A stretch of DNA of 47,395 nt. Source: Bradyrhizobium sp. AS23.2 (GTDB taxonomy: Bacteria > Pseudomonadota > Alphaproteobacteria > Rhizobiales > Xanthobacteraceae). Of the stretch, positions 7,228 to 14,295 are shown piece by piece (the first letter of the stretch is position 1; each line of letters begins with the position of its first letter). Where the stretch lies: positions 1 through 47,395 of the forward strand of contig NZ_LGHM01000099.1 in assembly GCF_001908185.1 (NCBI RefSeq), given 5' to 3'. Both the position numbers and the translations under genes were made by a program. The notes under the pieces are model-generated. The model was not told the DNA's origin. It made no database searches and was given only the letters and a program-made list of their open reading frames with translations.

Positions 7228-9020
7228 GCTGCTGCTTCCGCTTCGGCGAGTTTGCGCAAGGCTTCACCGTCGTGGCGACGGGAGAAGGTCAGGAACGTCT
7301 CTTCGGGCGAGGTGCGGTTGGCGAGATAGGCCTTCAACAGCCCCTCGACGGTCTTCGGCACATCCGCGGCCTTCACGTCGTGGAATACCTCCTGCCCGAT
7401 ATCGGCATCAGGACCGAAGCCGCCGCCGGTGAACAGGTGATAGCCTTCGACCGTGTCCTCTTCGCTTGCGCCCGGCACCTTGGCGGCGATCAGGCCGATG
7501 TCGGAGATGTAGTGCTGAGCACAGGAGTGATGGCAGCCGGTCAGATGGATGTTGAGCGGCGTATCGAGGCTGAGGCGTTCATCGCACCAGTCGCCGATCG
7601 CGGCGGCATGACGCTTGGTGTCGGAGGCCGCGAATTTGCAGCCGGCATTCCCGGTGCAGGCGATCAGGCCGGCGCGGACGTTCGACACCTCAGTGGCGAG
7701 GCCGAGCTTCTCGACCGCGGCGGTGACGAGCGCGACGTTCTCGTCGCGCACGCCGGAGATCAGAAGGTTCTGCCAGACCGTCAGGCGGATATCGCCATCG
7801 CCGAGATCCTGGGCGATCCTGGCGATGCCGCGCATCTGCTCGCAGGTGAGTTTGCCGACCGGCAGCGCCACGCCGACCCAGTTGAGCCCCGCCTGCTTCT
7901 GCTGGTGCACGCCGACATGAGCCATGCGGTCGGACACCGGCCGCGGCGCCAGCGCTTCGGCCGGCACGCGCGCGAACGGCTTCGTGAGGCGCTCCTCGAC
8001 CAGCTTGAGAAAGCCGTCGTGACCCATGTTGTCGAGCACGTATTTCAGTCGTGCCTTGTTGCGGTTGGTGCGGTCACCGTGCTCGATGAAGACGCGCACG
8101 ATGGCGTCCGCAACTGACGTCGCGTCCTCGGGGCGAACGACGATGCCCGAATATTTCGCGAAATCCTTGTGGCCTGTGATGCCGCCGAGACCGAGGCGGA
8201 ACCAGACGCCGGGTTCGACGCCAAAGCCGTCCTTTACCTCGACCGCGGTAAAGGCAATGTCGTTGGTCTCCTCCAGCGCGGCGATTTTGCCGGCGCCATC
8301 GAAGGCGACGTTGAACTTGCGCGGCAGGCCGAACAGCGAGCGGTCGTTGAGGATGTGGTAGTGCCATTCGCGCGCATAGGGGCGCGTGTCCAGCAGCTCT
8401 TGCGGATCGATGCCCGCCGTCGGCGTGCCCGTGACGTTGCGGATGTTGTCAGCGCCCGCGCCGCGCGAGCACAGGCCGATGTCCTGGACGCCCTCAATCA
8501 GCGCAACCGCATTCTTCGGCTCGATCTCGCGGATCTGGAAGTTCGCGCGCGTCGTGACATGCGTGTAGCCGCCGCCACAGCTTTCGGCGAGATCGGCAAG
8601 GCCCGACATCTGCCAGTGCTTCAGGATGCCGTTCGGAATGCGCAGGCGCGCCATGTAGGAGGTCTGCGCCGGCGCCACCCAGAAGATGCCGTAATAGCGC
8701 CAGCGGAAATTGTCCGCCGGCGTCGGATTGGCGTTGTTGCGCGCCTGATCCTTCAAGCGATCATAGGCGTCGAAGGGATGCATCTCGCGCTTGAACTTCT
8801 CCTGGTCGGCGAGCTTCTTGCCCGCCGCAATGAGCTTGTCCTGCGCCTTGATGTGCGCGGCATCGGGACCGGTCGGCTCCGCGGGCGCTACTGCACCCGG
8901 CGCGCCGCCGGCCGCGAAAGCGCGCCCGACACGTCCGACCTGCATGCCGGACATGAAGCCCTCGAGATAGCGCTTCTGCTCGTCGGAGAAATCGGTCGTG
9001 GGTGCTGTATCGAGTTTCAT
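7224..9020 (-). CDS. nirA: Ferredoxin-type assimilatory nitrite reductase NirA
   Basis: 598 residues from the ATG at 9020. It has the duplicated nitrite/sulfite reductase half-domains. The siroheme-[4Fe-4S] ligands are seen as 'CTGNAGC' (C-x5-C) and 'GCHHSC' (C-x3-C) in the C-terminal part. Substrate/siroheme basic residues are in 'HVTTRANFQIR' and 'NKARLKYV'. The N-terminus (about 50 residues plus a linker) is an extension with the motif FSDEQKRYLEGFMSGM. It reduces nitrite to ammonium in the cytoplasm. It follows the nitrite channel gene by 13 bases and overlaps the reductase gene downstream, so three genes form one unit. The frame stays open to 9131, but those codons overlap the channel gene. 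Confidence 0.9.
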   Translation of the reverse strand: MKLDTAPTTDFSDEQKRYLEGFMSGMQVGRVGRAFAAGGAPGAVAPAEPTGPDAAHIKAQDKLIAAGKKLADQEKFKREMHPFDAYDRLKDQARNNANPTPADNFRWRYYGIFWVAPAQTSYMARLRIPNGILKHWQMSGLADLAESCGGGYTHVTTRANFQIREIEPKNAVALIEGVQDIGLCSRGAGADNIRNVTGTPTAGIDPQELLDTRPYAREWHYHILNDRSLFGLPRKFNVAFDGAGKIAALEETNDIAFTAVEVKDGFGVEPGVWFRLGLGGITGHKDFAKYSGIVVRPEDATSVADAIVRVFIEHGDRTNRNKARLKYVLDNMGHDGFLKLVEERLTKPFARVPAEALAPRPVSDRMAHVGVHQQKQAGLNWVGVALPVGKLTCEQMRGIARIAQDLGDGDIRLTVWQNLLISGVRDENVALVTAAVEKLGLATEVSNVRAGLIACTGNAGCKFAASDTKRHAAAIGDWCDERLSLDTPLNIHLTGCHHSCAQHYISDIGLIAAKVPGASEEDTVEGYHLFTGGGFGPDADIGQEVFHDVKAADVPKTVEGLLKAYLANRTSPEETFLTFSRRHDGEALRKLAEAEAAA

Positions 9021-9033
9021 GGGCTGAATGGAC

Positions 9034-9864
9034 CTACTCTGCTGCCTGGACCGCGACCTGCGCCACGTCGGCCATGGGCTTTGCGGGCTTGTACGTCGCG
9101 TAGAGCGCAAGGCCGGTGAACACGAAGCCACCGACGAGATTGCCGAGCGTCACGGGGATCTGATTCCAGAGCCACCAGTCGGTGACGGAGACCTTTGCGC
9201 CAAGCAGCATTCCGGTCGGGATAACGAACATGTTGACGACGGCGTGCTCGAAGCCGAGCGCGAAGAACAGGAAGATCGGCAGCCAGGTCGCCGCGATCTT
9301 GCCGACCGTCGAGGTCGAGGTCATCGCCATGACGACGCCGAGGCAGACCAGCCAGTTGCAGAGCACAGCCTTGACGAAGACCGAGACCATGCCGGCGGTG
9401 CCTATCGCGGCATTGCCGATGGTCTTGGCTTCGGCAACCGCGACGATGCGGGCGGCGACACCGGCGACTTCGACCTTGCCCATGTTGGTGAGCGAGATCG
9501 CAATCAGCGCGCCGAAGGCGAGGCTGCCGAGCAGATTGGCGACGAAGACCCACGACCAGTTGGCGATCACGGCGTTCCAGCTCGCCTTGCCTTCGAGGCG
9601 CGCGAGCGGAACGATGGCGAAGCTGCCGGTGACGAGTTCGAGACCGAGCAGCACGATCATCACGAGGCTGACCGGGAAGATCAGCGCGCCGACGATGGGC
9701 TGGCCGGTCGTGAGAGCGCCGGTGAAGGCGAGCGTGGTGGCGGCACCCAGCAGCGCGCCCGAAATCGCGCCGCGGATCAGGAGGTCGCGCGGGGCAAGCG
9801 CCAGCTTCTTCAGGCTGGCATTGACCATCGAGGCCACGACGTCGGAGGGTTTCGCGTAATCCAT
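9034..9864 (-). CDS. Formate/nitrite transporter family channel (NirC/FocA-like)
   Basis: 276 residues. It starts MDYAKPSDVVASMVNASLKK and has six hydrophobic helices with the FNT marks 'RGAISGALLGAATTLAFT' and the loop 'NWLVCLGVVMAM' (conserved N-W-x-V/L-C-L pattern of the pore), then 'GFEHAVVNMFVIP', another family signature. It should carry nitrite (or formate) across the inner membrane. The next gene is nirA, so nitrite is the probable substrate. A GGAG seven bases before the ATG at 9864 fixes the start. The 349-base upstream spacer contains hairpins and may carry the control of the operon by NasT. Confidence 0.9.
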   Translation of the reverse strand: MDYAKPSDVVASMVNASLKKLALAPRDLLIRGAISGALLGAATTLAFTGALTTGQPIVGALIFPVSLVMIVLLGLELVTGSFAIVPLARLEGKASWNAVIANWSWVFVANLLGSLAFGALIAISLTNMGKVEVAGVAARIVAVAEAKTIGNAAIGTAGMVSVFVKAVLCNWLVCLGVVMAMTSTSTVGKIAATWLPIFLFFALGFEHAVVNMFVIPTGMLLGAKVSVTDWWLWNQIPVTLGNLVGGFVFTGLALYATYKPAKPMADVAQVAVQAAE

Positions 9865-10010
9865 ATCGAAGCTCCAGCTTGCCGCGCGCGGGGCGGCGTC
9901 AACGGGTGAAACGGACGTTGATCGCGGGGAGCAGGTTGCAGGCACGCGCCTCACCGGAACCCGGAGCGATCCGATCAGCCTCGTTGCTGCGGAAATCCAC
10001 CATGGATTTA

Positions 10011-10039
10011 GAGCCGCCGGCGCCCACGCCGGGCGGCTC
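10011..10039 (-). other. GC-rich hairpin in the nitrite operon leader
   Basis: Arms 10011-10022 and 10027-10039 pair over 12 positions with one bulged base and a CCCA/TGGG tetraloop. On the minus-strand transcript it is followed by UAAAUCC, which is not a proper U run. It could be a weak terminator controlled by NasT, or a 5'-end stabilising stem. Confidence 0.5.
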
Positions 10040-10051
10040 GGGTTCTACCCA

Positions 10052-10067
10052 TTCAAGACGTGTGCCA
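10052..10067 (-). promoter_or_regulatory. Sigma-54-like -24/-12 element
   Basis: Minus strand TGGCAC-ACGTC-TTGAA matches the TGGCAC-N5-TTGCW consensus except for A in place of the nearly invariant C of the -12 GC. If used, transcription would begin near 10041, directly in front of the GC-rich hairpin. Nitrogen-controlled sigma-54 promoters are expected for nitrate assimilation genes, but the mismatch is a serious one. Confidence 0.3.
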
Positions 10068-10069
10068 AC

Positions 10070-10150
10070 GCAGCATGAACTTGAAAGCACTACAAAATCA
10101 GATGCTTGATGCCGTGTGCAGCGCATCAAGCGGATCAAAATTCATGCTGC
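10070..10150. repeat. Nested inverted repeats upstream of the nitrite operon
   Basis: Outer arms GCAGCATGAA (10070-10079) and TTCATGCTGC (10141-10150) are exact complements. Inside lies a second exact pair, GCTTGATGC (10104-10112) and GCATCAAGC (10123-10131), around a 10-base centre. They may be activator sites on DNA or, if transcribed, the first hairpins of an ANTAR-controlled leader. Confidence 0.6.
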
Positions 10151-10213
10151 TTCGGGCAGCAATAGCCCAAAGTTTAAGCTCCGAATCAGGATGATTATTT
10201 TTTTGGGCAGTCA

Positions 10214-11377
10214 CTACGACGCCCGCCGCCCGACCTCGAATGAGGCGAGATAACCGCCGACATCCCCGGGATCGAAGGCTGGGCCCGCGAAGGCACTGAA
10301 CGGGCTGCTCGCCTGGCCGTCGCCGGCCCGTCCCAGCGCAGCGTCGTAGAGGTCCGGCCGGAACACGCCCATGGCGGTCTTGAGCGCCTCCGGGCTCAGC
10401 TTTGTCTGCCCCCAGCGCACCATCTGCGCGTAGAGCCAGGCTGCCTGGACCGGGTCCGGGCGCCCTGCCCCTTCGCGTCCGACCAGGAGATAGCGGCCGC
10501 TTTCGCGCACCGTGCCGTCGGGCGAGATCTTCAGGCGCCCGACGAGCGACCGCTGGATCACCTCGGCATCGACGCCGATCCGCTCGGGCTGCGACAGGAT
10601 CTGCGCCGCCTCGGTCAGGTTCGCGGGCTGCTCGATGAACTCGGCAGCCTTCACAGCCGCGCGCACCAGCGCCGCGACCACGTCAGGGTGCTTGTCGGCC
10701 CAGACCTGACGCACCGCCAGCACCTTCTCCGCAGCGCGCACCAGGATGTCGGAGACGAAGTGCAGGATGTGCCCGATGCCGAGATCGACCGCGACCGAAT
10801 TCCAGGGCGCACCGACGCAGAACGCATCGACATGTCCGTTGGCGAGGCTGTCGACCATGTAGGGCGGCGGCAGCACCACGAGGCGCACATCCTCGTCCGG
10901 ATCGACGCCCGCCGCCGCCATCCAGAACCGCAATTGGTAATTGTGGGTCGAGAACGGGAAGGTCATGCCGAAGGTCAGCGGATCGGCCCCTGCCTTGCGC
11001 CGCTTTGCGACCACCTTCGCCAGCGCCTTGGCGGTCGCGAGTGGATCGAAGCGGTCTCCGTCGATCTCCTCCATCAGCGCCGCATGGAGCGCCGGCGAGA
11101 CCGTGATCGCGTTGCCGTTGATGCCGAGGTTGAAGGGCGCCAGAATCGGCACCTTGACGTGGCCGAGCCCGAGCGAGGACGCGATCGCCACCGGCGCGAG
11201 CAGATGCGCGGCGTCGAACAGGCCGATGTTGAGCTTGTCGCGCACGTTGGACCAGGACACTTCGCGCACCAGCTCGACCTCGAGCCCCTCGGCGGCGGTA
11301 AATCCCTTGTCGACAGCGACGATCAGGGCGGCGGCATCGACCAGCGGGATGAACCCGATGCGGAGCGGAGCGGTCAT
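10214..11377 (-). CDS. nasS: NasS, cytoplasmic nitrate sensor (NrtA-like)
   Basis: 387 residues, a periplasmic-binding-protein fold of the NrtA/SsuA type. It begins MTAPLRIGFIPLVDAAALIVAVDKGF with no signal peptide, so it stays in the cytoplasm. Family marks include 'WSNVRDKLNIGLFDAAHLLAP', 'FNLGINGNAITVS', 'GMTFPFSTHNYQLRFW' and 'CVGAPWNSVAVD'. Known NasS proteins hold the antiterminator NasT inactive until they bind nitrate or nitrite. Its start overlaps the nasT stop by four bases, as expected for proteins made in fixed ratio. Upstream of the nitrite channel/nirA unit on the same strand. Confidence 0.88.
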   Translation of the reverse strand: MTAPLRIGFIPLVDAAALIVAVDKGFTAAEGLEVELVREVSWSNVRDKLNIGLFDAAHLLAPVAIASSLGLGHVKVPILAPFNLGINGNAITVSPALHAALMEEIDGDRFDPLATAKALAKVVAKRRKAGADPLTFGMTFPFSTHNYQLRFWMAAAGVDPDEDVRLVVLPPPYMVDSLANGHVDAFCVGAPWNSVAVDLGIGHILHFVSDILVRAAEKVLAVRQVWADKHPDVVAALVRAAVKAAEFIEQPANLTEAAQILSQPERIGVDAEVIQRSLVGRLKISPDGTVRESGRYLLVGREGAGRPDPVQAAWLYAQMVRWGQTKLSPEALKTAMGVFRPDLYDAALGRAGDGQASSPFSAFAGPAFDPGDVGGYLASFEVGRRAS

Positions 11378-11964
11378 TTCAGCATCTCCGACGCGGTGAC
11401 GATCGACTGGGCGATCTCGCCGATTTTCTTCTTCTCGCGCATGGCAGTGGAGCGCAGCAGCACATAGGCCTCGTCCTCGGTGAGGCCCTTGACCTTCATC
11501 AGAATCCCCTTGGCCTTCTCGATGATCTTGCGATCCTCGAGCTGCGACTTGGTGCGCTCCAGTTCCTCCTGCAGCTTGGCGAAGGCGTTGAACCGGGACA
11601 CGCAGAGGTCAAGGATCGGCTTGATACGCTCCTTCTTCAGTCCGTCGACGATGTAGGCAGATACCCCCGCCTCCACGGAGGCCTGGATCGAAGCTGAATC
11701 GCTCTGGTCGACGAACATCGCAATCGGCCGCCGCACGGCGCGGCTGACCTGGAACATCGCTTCCAGCACGTCGCGGCTGGGGTTTTCCAGATCGATCAGA
11801 ATGATGTCGGGGTCGACCGCATAGATGCGGGCGAGCAGGCTCTGCATCTCGCGGATATGGACGACCTGCGTAAATCCGGCCTCCCGCAACCCTTCCTCGA
11901 GGATCGCAGCCCGGATCGGGCTTTCGTCGACAATCACGATTTTGGGCGACTGTTCGGCGCTCAT
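11374..11964 (-). CDS. nasT: NasT, ANTAR-domain antiterminator
   Basis: 196 residues. Residues about 8-120 form a CheY-like receiver with Asp13-Glu14 and the acceptor position Asp58 (in 'LIDLENPS'). Residues about 130-192 are an ANTAR RNA-binding domain ('IIEKAKGILMKVKGLTEDEAYVLLRSTAM'). NasT-type proteins bind two-hairpin leaders and stop premature termination when NasS releases them in nitrate. In Bradyrhizobium diazoefficiens the NasS-NasT pair is known to control nitrate assimilation and also the nos and nap genes. Translationally coupled to nasS. Confidence 0.9.
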   Translation of the reverse strand: MSAEQSPKIVIVDESPIRAAILEEGLREAGFTQVVHIREMQSLLARIYAVDPDIILIDLENPSRDVLEAMFQVSRAVRRPIAMFVDQSDSASIQASVEAGVSAYIVDGLKKERIKPILDLCVSRFNAFAKLQEELERTKSQLEDRKIIEKAKGILMKVKGLTEDEAYVLLRSTAMREKKKIGEIAQSIVTASEMLK

Positions 11965-12258
11965 AGCTCACTCACCACCGGCGATTCTTCCATAGCACGC
12001 CGGAGCCCCCTGCAAAGGGGTGTAATTGGTAGCATTTAGGACCAGCTCCTGCCGATCAATCGGGCAGATCAAAAGATATGCAACGGCTGCGCCTAAGGTC
12101 AGCTCCGTGTCGCGCGGGCGCTCCTGAGCCAACGAATGTAAACTTTTTGAGCAGCCCACTCCCAAAAAAATGCCGCCCGAAGGCGGCTGTCGTTTGGACT
12201 TTCAACATGCGCGCAATGGTGTCCCTCCATCGCGACTATTGCTGGGCTGTCGGGACGA
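11965..12258. other. 294-base spacer upstream of nasT
   Basis: No gene is seen. It should contain the nasT promoter (minus strand), for which I find no clear element, and at 12164-12187 the intrinsic terminator of the Zn-ribbon gene that reads into it. Confidence 0.4.
12164..12187 (-). terminator. Intrinsic terminator of the Zn-ribbon protein gene
   Basis: On the minus strand GCCGCC-TTCG-GGCGGC is a perfect 6-bp stem with a stable UUCG tetraloop, followed by A and seven T. It lies about 70 bases after the stop of the gene ending at 12259 and insulates the nasT operon from it. Confidence 0.85.
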
Positions 12259-12471
12259 TCAAGCCCGGAAACCCGCGCCGCGACGCCACCTCCCGACGCT
12301 CGGCTCGTCGACCCAGGCTTCCCTCGCGAACCAGTCGTGGTTGGCATTGCAGTTCGGGCAACGGGTGTGCCCGAAGAACACCGGCAAACGCCGAAAGCTC
12401 TCGCGATCGGTCTCGATGCCAGTGGGTATCGCGCGCCCGGTTTGCGGGCATTTGATCATCACCATACCCAT
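12259..12471 (-). CDS. Small Zn-ribbon-like protein
   Basis: 70 residues from the ATG at 12471. Residues 8-12 (CPQTG) and 39-42 (CPNC) give a Cys-pair arrangement like a compact zinc ribbon; the first pair has only one Cys, so metal binding is not certain. A GAGG six bases before the ATG supports this start over the longer open frame to 12552. Proteins beginning MVMIKCPxTG are, from memory, frequent in Bradyrhizobium, often in several copies, with no known role. It lies downstream of the phasin gene on the same strand and has its own terminator. Confidence 0.7.
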   Translation of the reverse strand: MGMVMIKCPQTGRAIPTGIETDRESFRRLPVFFGHTRCPNCNANHDWFAREAWVDEPSVGRWRRGAGFRA

Positions 12472-12517
12472 GTACGTCCTCTTGGCTTTGGTTTGAGTGC
12501 TTTGCTGGAGCCAGAAA

Positions 12518-12604
12518 CCGGCCGGCTGGATCGCGCCTTCTGTGGGGGGCACTCATCGAGCATGCGGCGGCACGCTCGCAGCGAGGCTTGATCCAACCGG
12601 CCGG
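12518..12604. repeat. Long inverted repeat between the phasin and Zn-ribbon genes
   Basis: CCGGCCGGCTGGATC (12518-12532) and GATCCAACCGGCCGG (12590-12604) are complementary at 14 of 15 positions; after two mismatches pairing continues for four more bases. The transcript from the phasin gene would fold here, perhaps ending it or protecting its 3' end. A second small hairpin (GGATCCC/GGGATCC) lies immediately next to it, about 12604-12625. Confidence 0.6.
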
Positions 12605-12648
12605 ATCCCCTCTTGAAGGGATCCTGGACTTGATTTGAGCGCGCTCTT

Positions 12649-13116
12649 TCAGCCGGCTTTTTGGAGAACCTTGGCGGCGTGCCTCCTGATCGGCTCGCCT
12701 GTTTCCGTCGCAAGCTTCTGGGCGAGTTCCCACAAGTCCTTGTTCTGCGCGGACGTGGTGTCGACGGTCTTGCGCGCTTGTTCCGCGGACAAGGTGAGAA
12801 CATCCGTTATGGACTTGCTGCCGAGGAGGTGGGCAAGGAAATCGATCGCCGAGGCGGTATTGCTATTCGATATCTCGATGAGCTTCAGCCCGTAGTCGGT
12901 CGCGCTCCTGGCGTTGCTCGAATAGGTCTCGCGCAGCGCTTCTGCGATCTCCTCCGACGCGGCCTTGACCTTCTCGCAGCCTTCCTGCGCGCGGGCTACA
13001 CCCTGTTCGGCAAACTCGGCGAAGACGCCAGGCAGCGCGATCTTCGGGAATCCGAACATGGACATCCCAAACGCTTTCGTTCCGTTCAATTCGGCCTTCA
13101 CTTCACTTTGATTCAT
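12649..13116 (-). CDS. Phasin family protein
   Basis: 155 residues from the ATG at 13116, which is preceded by GGGGA at seven bases. The protein is almost all amphipathic helix without Cys except one near residue 42. Phasin marks are 'EQGVARAQEGCEKVKAASEEIAEALRETYSSN', 'DYGLKLIEISNSNTASAIDFLAHLLG' and 'QARKTVDTTSAQNKDLWELAQKLATET'. Phasins coat polyhydroxybutyrate granules or act as general stress proteins. A FixK/FNR-type box lies 108 bases before the start, which suggests oxygen control. The longer frame up to 13203 begins with Ser-rich non-conserved sequence and is not preferred. Confidence 0.85.
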   Translation of the reverse strand: MNQSEVKAELNGTKAFGMSMFGFPKIALPGVFAEFAEQGVARAQEGCEKVKAASEEIAEALRETYSSNARSATDYGLKLIEISNSNTASAIDFLAHLLGSKSITDVLTLSAEQARKTVDTTSAQNKDLWELAQKLATETGEPIRRHAAKVLQKAG

Positions 13117-13512
13117 GGCGCTATCCCCATTTCTCAAACTAGATCGTTTCCCAAGACGCTGGTTTGCGTCATGAGAACTCGTGGAGGCGGAGAGCTGTTG
13201 CACTTCCGCTCTCGACCAGTTTTTTGATGAGCTTCAATCCAGCCCGGACGCCATCATGTCTCGCGACAGCGATCCTTTCCGTTCGCTTTGCGACCTTCGC
13301 CAAAAATATTCTTGAGAATGTCAAGCCACAGACGTGTCATGAAAGCACTGTGTGTGACGGGAACATCGCGCGAAACGGCAAGGTGTCGCCTTCCGTCGGG
13401 AAACGGGTGTCAAAGGTAGACCGGACGTAGCGAGCCGTGGCCAAATCGGCGCAAATGATCCTTCTGCGACATGGGCAGCCGGATTATTGTGACACAAACC
13501 CACGCGTACCCT
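13117..13512. other. 396-base intergenic stretch
   Basis: No gene seen. It contains the promoter region of the phasin gene with one FixK/FNR-type box (13224-13237). The part next to the regulator gene (13330-13512) shows nothing recognisable and is slightly poorer in GC than its surroundings. Confidence 0.4.
13224..13237. promoter_or_regulatory. FixK/FNR-type box upstream of the phasin gene
   Basis: TTGA-TGAGCT-TCAA fits the TTGA-N6-TCAA core exactly (rhizobial FixK consensus TTGAT-N4-ATCAA, one mismatch). It is 108 bases upstream of the phasin ATG on the minus strand, leaving room for a class II promoter with a leader of about 70 bases. Confidence 0.45.
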
Positions 13513-14295
13513 TCAGGGAATACGCCCTTCATCCGGTACAACCGAGGCGATAGGTTGGATCGCATTCATCGCAAAGATCTTCTCGAGTTCGAGACGCATA
13601 GCGCCGTGGCATTCGCACGCCGCCGCCGCGAGCCGCGACCGGTCGATCTCGATTTGGCCTCGTCGATCAGATTTGATCGCTCCGGATGCGCGCAGATCGC
13701 GCATCAGGAGCGTCACCGTCGTTCGTCGCACGCCGAGCATTTGCGACAGGGCCTCCTGGGTGAGCGCGAGGACGTCGTGGTCGATGCGGTCGCGAAAATG
13801 GAGTAGCCAGCGGGCCATGCGGGCTTTGACCGGATGAAGTGCATTGCAGGCCGCGCCGAGCTGAAACTTCATCAGCATCGTCCTGACGTGAATCTGGACC
13901 GCGTGCCGGATCGCGGGGCTGCGGTTGAAAGCGGCATGAAATCGCGACGCCGGGATTCGCGAGGCGGTGCCCGCCGCGCGAACGACGGCGGTGATACCCG
14001 AAGGTGACGGCCCCAGCACGGAAGGAATGCCAACTGCTCCCTCGTGCCCGACTATGGCGGTGGCAACCGTCTGCCCATCCAGCATGTCGATCATCAGCGA
14101 GATGGCGCCGCTATGAGGAAAGAAGACACTCTCGATCTGGTGATCCGCTCGCGAGAGGACGGCATCCTGATCAAGTGCGACGCTCTGTAGCTCGGGCGCC
14201 AACAAGTCAAAGTCCGCCCGCGGCAGTGTTGCCAGAAGGCAGTTCCGCATTCCGCCCGGATACGTCACCGCTGCAGATGACCCGCGGTGAAGCAT
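13513..14295 (-). CDS. Crp/Fnr-family transcription regulator
   Basis: 260 residues. An N-terminal cyclic-nucleotide-binding-like beta roll ('SVFFPHSGAISLMIDMLDGQTVATAIVGHEGAVGIPSVLG') is followed by a long helix and a winged helix domain ('LTQEALSQMLGVRRTTVTLLMRDLRASGAIK') at about residues 185-215. There is no Cys set for an Fe-S cluster, so it is not a classical Fnr. The pattern 'GHEGxVG' in the roll is typical of the many Bradyrhizobium Crp-like proteins of unknown signal. An AGAAGG six bases before the ATG at 14295 supports this start; MRNCLLATLP at 14250 is an alternative that fits the family N-terminus better. Confidence 0.82.
   Translation of the reverse strand: MLHRGSSAAVTYPGGMRNCLLATLPRADFDLLAPELQSVALDQDAVLSRADHQIESVFFPHSGAISLMIDMLDGQTVATAIVGHEGAVGIPSVLGPSPSGITAVVRAAGTASRIPASRFHAAFNRSPAIRHAVQIHVRTMLMKFQLGAACNALHPVKARMARWLLHFRDRIDHDVLALTQEALSQMLGVRRTTVTLLMRDLRASGAIKSDRRGQIEIDRSRLAAAACECHGAMRLELEKIFAMNAIQPIASVVPDEGRIP

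Larger units (their letters stand above)
9865..10213 (-). promoter_or_regulatory. Structured spacer between nasS and the nitrite channel gene
   Basis: 349 bases without a gene. Reading down the minus strand it holds nested inverted repeats (10070-10150), a sigma-54-like element (10052-10067), a GC-rich 12-bp hairpin (10011-10039) and then about 150 bases of unstructured leader to the ATG. NasT-type ANTAR proteins are known to act on such leaders by antitermination, and the nasT gene lies just upstream. Which of the elements are DNA sites and which are RNA structures depends on the transcription start, which I cannot determine. Confidence 0.5.

Noticed and set aside
10130..10213. Possible intrinsic terminator directly after nasS
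   Set aside because: The 7-bp GGGC/GCCC stem on the minus strand is not followed by a T run, and the only homopolymer nearby (A7 on the minus strand) is on the wrong side.
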